A stretch of 64,000 bases of DNA from Echinarachnius parma. Its lineage: Eukaryota > Echinodermata > Echinoidea > Clypeasteroida > Echinarachniidae. The stretch spans positions 1-64,000 of the forward strand of contig JBAMJV010007462.1 of assembly GCA_037951105.1 (NCBI GenBank), read 5' to 3'. This document shows positions 63,715 to 64,000 of the stretch, one piece after another. The position numbers were made by a program, and so were the translations under genes. Within the stretch, counting starts at the first letter, position 1. Every line of letters starts with the position of its first letter. The notes under the pieces are model-generated. The model was not told the DNA's origin, searched no databases, and worked only from the letters and a program-made list of their open reading frames with translations.

Positions 63715-64000
63715 GAGATACTCGAGTATCTCGTTTAGGGTCTCAAAATCACCCAAAATCAGGAAATAGGGTATCTATTTTAGGCTGATGAATTACTCGT
63801 TTAGGGTATCAAAAAGATGAATTACTCGTTTAGGGTCTCAACAACTCAGCTTACTTGCTTAGGGTATCAAAAATAGTTATAACTTGCTTTTAATAGGGGT
63901 TTACAAAAAAAAAAGATTACTTGCTTAGGGTATCAAATATAGTTAGGACTTGCTTAGGGGTTTACACAAAATTGATTACTTGATTAGGGTATCAAAAATA
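63715..64000 (+). repeat. Tandem repeat of ACTCGTTTAGGGTATCAAAA-type units, continues past the window
   Basis: TTACTCGTTTAGGGT(A/C)TCAA and TTACTTGCTTAGGGTATCAA words recur at irregular steps (about 63731, 63791, 63819, 63850, 63917, 63976), spaced by AATAGTTATAACTTGC and GGGGTTTACAAAA segments. It forms a higher-order unit of roughly 65 bp at the right edge. Confidence 0.8.

Overview
This is a piece of an animal nuclear genome, AT-rich and full of transposable elements. It is probably from a marine invertebrate, perhaps a non-vertebrate deuterostome such as an echinoderm, hemichordate or amphioxus. That guess rests only on the mix of elements (CR1/Jockey-type and RTE-type LINEs, a Ty3/gypsy element, a tRNA-Gly-like SINE, many TTAA-flanked MITEs and foldback elements). 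I found no intact host gene. The only possible host-type coding trace is a decayed Cys-rich fragment near 38.0-38.4 kb. Nearly everything that can be named is a transposon, a satellite or a hairpin-forming repeat.

Layout. 0.8-6.4 kb: a minus-strand LINE (LINE-A) split by two ~550-bp MITEs flanked by TTAA; a third, truncated MITE copy lies upstream. 6.9-12.6 kb: a run of long palindromes, some sharing outer sequence but with unrelated stems, plus a 1.8-kb element with inverted ends. 13.9-16.0 kb: two LINE 3' tails and another MITE. 16.7-18.0 kb: a small inverted-repeat element cut by a hAT-type element with a perfect 8-bp target duplication. 18.1-21.7 kb: a foldback element whose arms are ~161-bp satellite monomers. 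21.7-24.0 kb: two more inverted-repeat elements. 24.0-25.3 kb: a repeat rich in GTTGCCTAGCAAC palindromes. 26.5-29.7 kb: LINE-B, with ORF1 and endonuclease but the reverse transcriptase core deleted. 29.75-30.95 kb: a tandem block of tRNA-Gly-like SINEs. 31.2-37.9 kb: a 6.7-kb long-inverted-repeat structure loaded with nested elements, including an 822-bp foldback of 16-bp repeats with a 9-bp target duplication. 38.0-40.0 kb: a broken RTE-type LINE fused to the Cys-rich fragment.

41.1-53.8 kb: a second, inverted copy of the GTTGCCTAGCAAC-rich repeat, split by a complete Ty3/gypsy element (42295-53370, minus strand, two LTRs, CAAG target duplication, tRNA-Phe primer site). The unoccupied version of this integration site is preserved in the first copy at ~24.42 kb. 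The gypsy leader is itself split by an inverted-repeat element, which holds a LINE, which holds an 888-bp palindromic element. 54.3-56.4 kb: a foldback element with arms of 15-bp repeats and an 8-bp target duplication. 57.4-64.0 kb: tRNA-like sequences, another inverted-repeat element, a LINE 3' tail, a plus-strand LINE (LINE-D) and a tandem repeat running off the window.

Two themes recur. First, four foldback-type structures have inverted arms made of short tandem repeats (units of 15, 16, ~161 and roughly 180 bp), all able to form long hairpins. Second, several repeat families keep a hairpin while its stem sequence differs between copies. These are the most unusual signals here. Coordinates of element ends were read by eye and may be off by a few bases where no target duplication is given.
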